From Flavobacteriaceae bacterium YJPT1-3 (GTDB lineage Bacteria > Bacteroidota > Bacteroidia > Flavobacteriales > Flavobacteriaceae): DNA of 64,000 nucleotides. A model generated the notes under the pieces. The model ran no database searches and was not told where the DNA came from. It saw only the letters and a list, made by a program, of their open reading frames with translations. The stretch spans positions 537,501-601,500 of the forward strand of contig CP123444.1 of NCBI GenBank assembly GCA_029866965.1. The letters are read 5' to 3'. This document shows, one piece after another, positions 62,495-64,000 of this stretch (positions are counted from its first letter, which is position 1; each line of letters starts with the position of its first letter). Made by a program: the position numbers and the translations under genes.

Positions 62495-64000
62495 ATGTTA
62501 CTACCATCCCTACGCAGTCAAATCATTTTGATTTGTACTCTTCTGTTTGCTTTTAAGGCGTTCTCTCAAAATTTTCAAAAGACCCCGAATCCCAATTGGT
62601 TGAAGCCGGTGGAAGTAAACTACGGTACGTCAGCATCGGATGAACAAAATTTGGGCTTTTATTATCTTTTGGTTGACAATCAAGATGATCTCCAGTCCGA
62701 ACAATTTTATCGAAGGACTATTTACGAAATAACCAATAATCAGGGAGTTGCTGAAATGAGCGACCTCACGGTTGACTATGATCCTGAATATCAGAAGCTT
62801 TTCTTTCATCATATCCGTATAATCCGCGAAGGACAGATTATTGATCGCTTCGAACCAGGTAAAATCAGGACAGTTCAAAGAGAGTCAAATCTGGAGCGCA
62901 AGCTTTACGATGGCCGATTGACCGCGATTATTAATCTTGATGATGTAAGGGAAGGTGATGTTGTTGATTATGCCTATACCGTACAAGGATATAACCCTAT
63001 TCACCAAGGGAAGTATGATACCACCTTTACGTTTCAATACCCTTTACCCATTGATCGCTATCATGTAAGTGTGCGTGTCCCATCGAATGAAACGGTGAAT
63101 TACAAATTATTTAATGACGCTCGCGAGCCGAAAAAAGTAAAGCATGAAAATCATGTGCTCTATGTTTGGGATTATAAGGATTTAGACCCGATCGTCTATG
63201 AAAATAATGTTCCTGTCTGGTATGATCCAGCGCCTTATGTCGATATCAGCCAGTATTCATCCTGGAAATCCATTATTGAACAATATCAAAGTCATTATTC
63301 AATTAGTGCGAAGGAGAAGAATCGTTTAAAAAAGGAAGCTGCTGCCATTTGGGCCGATTCAAAAACGGACCCTATTCAAGCGGCTATACAGTTCGTTCAG
63401 GATGAAGTCAGGTATCTCGGCTTTGAGAATGGAATCAATGCGCAGAAACCAAGCCAACCTTCATTAGTTCTTGAAAGACGGTTCGGAGATTGCAAGGACA
63501 AATCATTTTTACTCAGCGAATTGTTGCAATCACAGGGATTGGACGCTTATCCTATGCTGGTTCACTCGGCTATTGGCAAAACACTTTACGACCGGCTGCC
63601 CTCACCCAACATCTTCAATCACTGTGTGGTTCAGATCGATATGGGAACCTACTTTAAATACATAGATCCTACAATAAATTTGCAAGGAGGAAAGCCAGAA
63701 GAAATTTATTTTCCGAATTACCACTATGGACTTGTTCTAAAGGAAGGTGAAACATCCTTAAGTACTTTACCCCTAGTGGAACCCTCGGGAACTGAAATAA
63801 CCGAAACCTTTACTCTAGATAAGATCGGGGGAGGAGCATTGATGGAAGTGACGACCAAGTACATGGGGTCCGATGCCGATTCCAAAAGACAAGAGTTTTC
63901 CTCCAACGACAAAAATCAAATACAACAGTCTTATCTCAATTTTTACAGCGTCCTATATCCTAGAATTAGGGTAGATAGACCCATGAATTACGAAGATTCA
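62495..64000 (+). CDS. DUF3857/transglutaminase-like protein (3' end cut by window)
   Basis: The open frame starts at the ATG 62495 and is still open after 502 codons at the window end. A signal segment (SQIILICTLLFAFKAFSQ) is followed by a DUF3857 domain (EVNYGTSASDEQNLGFYYLLVDNQDDLQSEQFYRRTIYEITNNQGV ...) and a transglutaminase core. The Cys-His-Asp set is visible: RRFGDCKDKSFL (Cys), IFNHCVVQID (His) and YIDPT (Asp). Such proteins are exported, probably periplasmic or surface, and their natural reaction is unknown. A longer C-terminal part is expected outside the window. Confidence 0.88.
   Translation, partial: MLLPSLRSQIILICTLLFAFKAFSQNFQKTPNPNWLKPVEVNYGTSASDEQNLGFYYLLVDNQDDLQSEQFYRRTIYEITNNQGVAEMSDLTVDYDPEYQKLFFHHIRIIREGQIIDRFEPGKIRTVQRESNLERKLYDGRLTAIINLDDVREGDVVDYAYTVQGYNPIHQGKYDTTFTFQYPLPIDRYHVSVRVPSNETVNYKLFNDAREPKKVKHENHVLYVWDYKDLDPIVYENNVPVWYDPAPYVDISQYSSWKSIIEQYQSHYSISAKEKNRLKKEAAAIWADSKTDPIQAAIQFVQDEVRYLGFENGINAQKPSQPSLVLERRFGDCKDKSFLLSELLQSQGLDAYPMLVHSAIGKTLYDRLPSPNIFNHCVVQIDMGTYFKYIDPTINLQGGKPEEIYFPNYHYGLVLKEGETSLSTLPLVEPSGTEITETFTLDKIGGGALMEVTTKYMGSDADSKRQEFSSNDKNQIQQSYLNFYSVLYPRIRVDRPMNYEDS

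Overview
The window is chromosomal DNA of a Bacteroidota bacterium, almost certainly a marine-type member of the Flavobacteriaceae. The evidence is the 16S rRNA with its Bacteroidota-style 3' end, repeated promoters of the form TTG-N19-21-TAnnTTTG, the general lack of Shine-Dalgarno sequences, two type IX secretion (T9SS) sorting domains, SusC-independent CarboxypepD-plus-barrel outer-membrane proteins, and many families typical of the group (GSCFA, DUF4230, DUF5522, DUF4136, PF14121 porin). The left end carries the start of an rRNA operon read leftwards (promoter, 16S, tRNA-Ile, tRNA-Ala; the 23S lies beyond position 1). I see no prophage, insertion sequence, CRISPR array or integrase.

Layout. 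1-2.9 kb: rRNA operon with an odd 58-bp tandem repeat. 3.2-13.4 kb: porin, RNase HII, then a run of exported proteins (propeller lipoprotein, OmpA-like protein, TapB-like protein, small T9SS protein, S74-chaperone fibre protein, NTF2-like protein). 13.6-17.3 kb: lipB, a large zinc metalloprotease and a 52-residue YqaE/Pmp3 protein. 17.4-26 kb: lysS, small envelope proteins, hemL, a LysM glucosaminidase, a PLP desulfhydrase/deaminase, a second S74 protein, and two mini-proteins. 26-35 kb: enoyl-CoA hydratase, aromatic amino acid hydroxylase, META lipoprotein, T9SS serine protease, DUF4230, GSCFA, alaS. 35-43.8 kb: M23 peptidase, MerR regulator, LemA and two TPM proteins, a 16-copy heptanucleotide repeat, a large outer-membrane barrel protein, der and era. 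43.9-60.2 kb: a DUF2807 lipoprotein, a PagL-like deacylase, and a sulfur/methionine block (metF, split metH, cysN, cysD, cysH, DUF2061, Rrf2 regulator, OsmC, hom, metX, metY and, divergently, metK). 60.2-64 kb: TMEM175-like channel, DinB-like protein, GhrA-like reductase, and a DUF3857/transglutaminase protein cut by the window end.

How it works together. The sulfur block is the most coherent system. Sulfate activation and reduction (CysD/N/H), homoserine supply (Hom), acetylation (MetX), sulfhydrylation (MetY), methylation (split MetH, with MetF providing methyl-THF) and use of methionine (MetK) lie in about 14 kb. Two SAM-I riboswitches precede metY and the metH operon, a SAM-II-type pseudoknot precedes metK, and an Rrf2 regulator precedes a promoter that has a clean 8-9-8 inverted repeat just downstream.

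The main unexplained signals are a 16-bp palindrome CGCTTTCGCGAAAGCG (and near copies) found about a dozen times and tolerated inside genes, the tRNA-Ile-derived 58-bp tandem array, the 7-bp tandem array between convergent genes, three genes whose -7 promoter element ends exactly 4 nt before the start codon, and the secreted small-T9SS plus S74-fibre pair.
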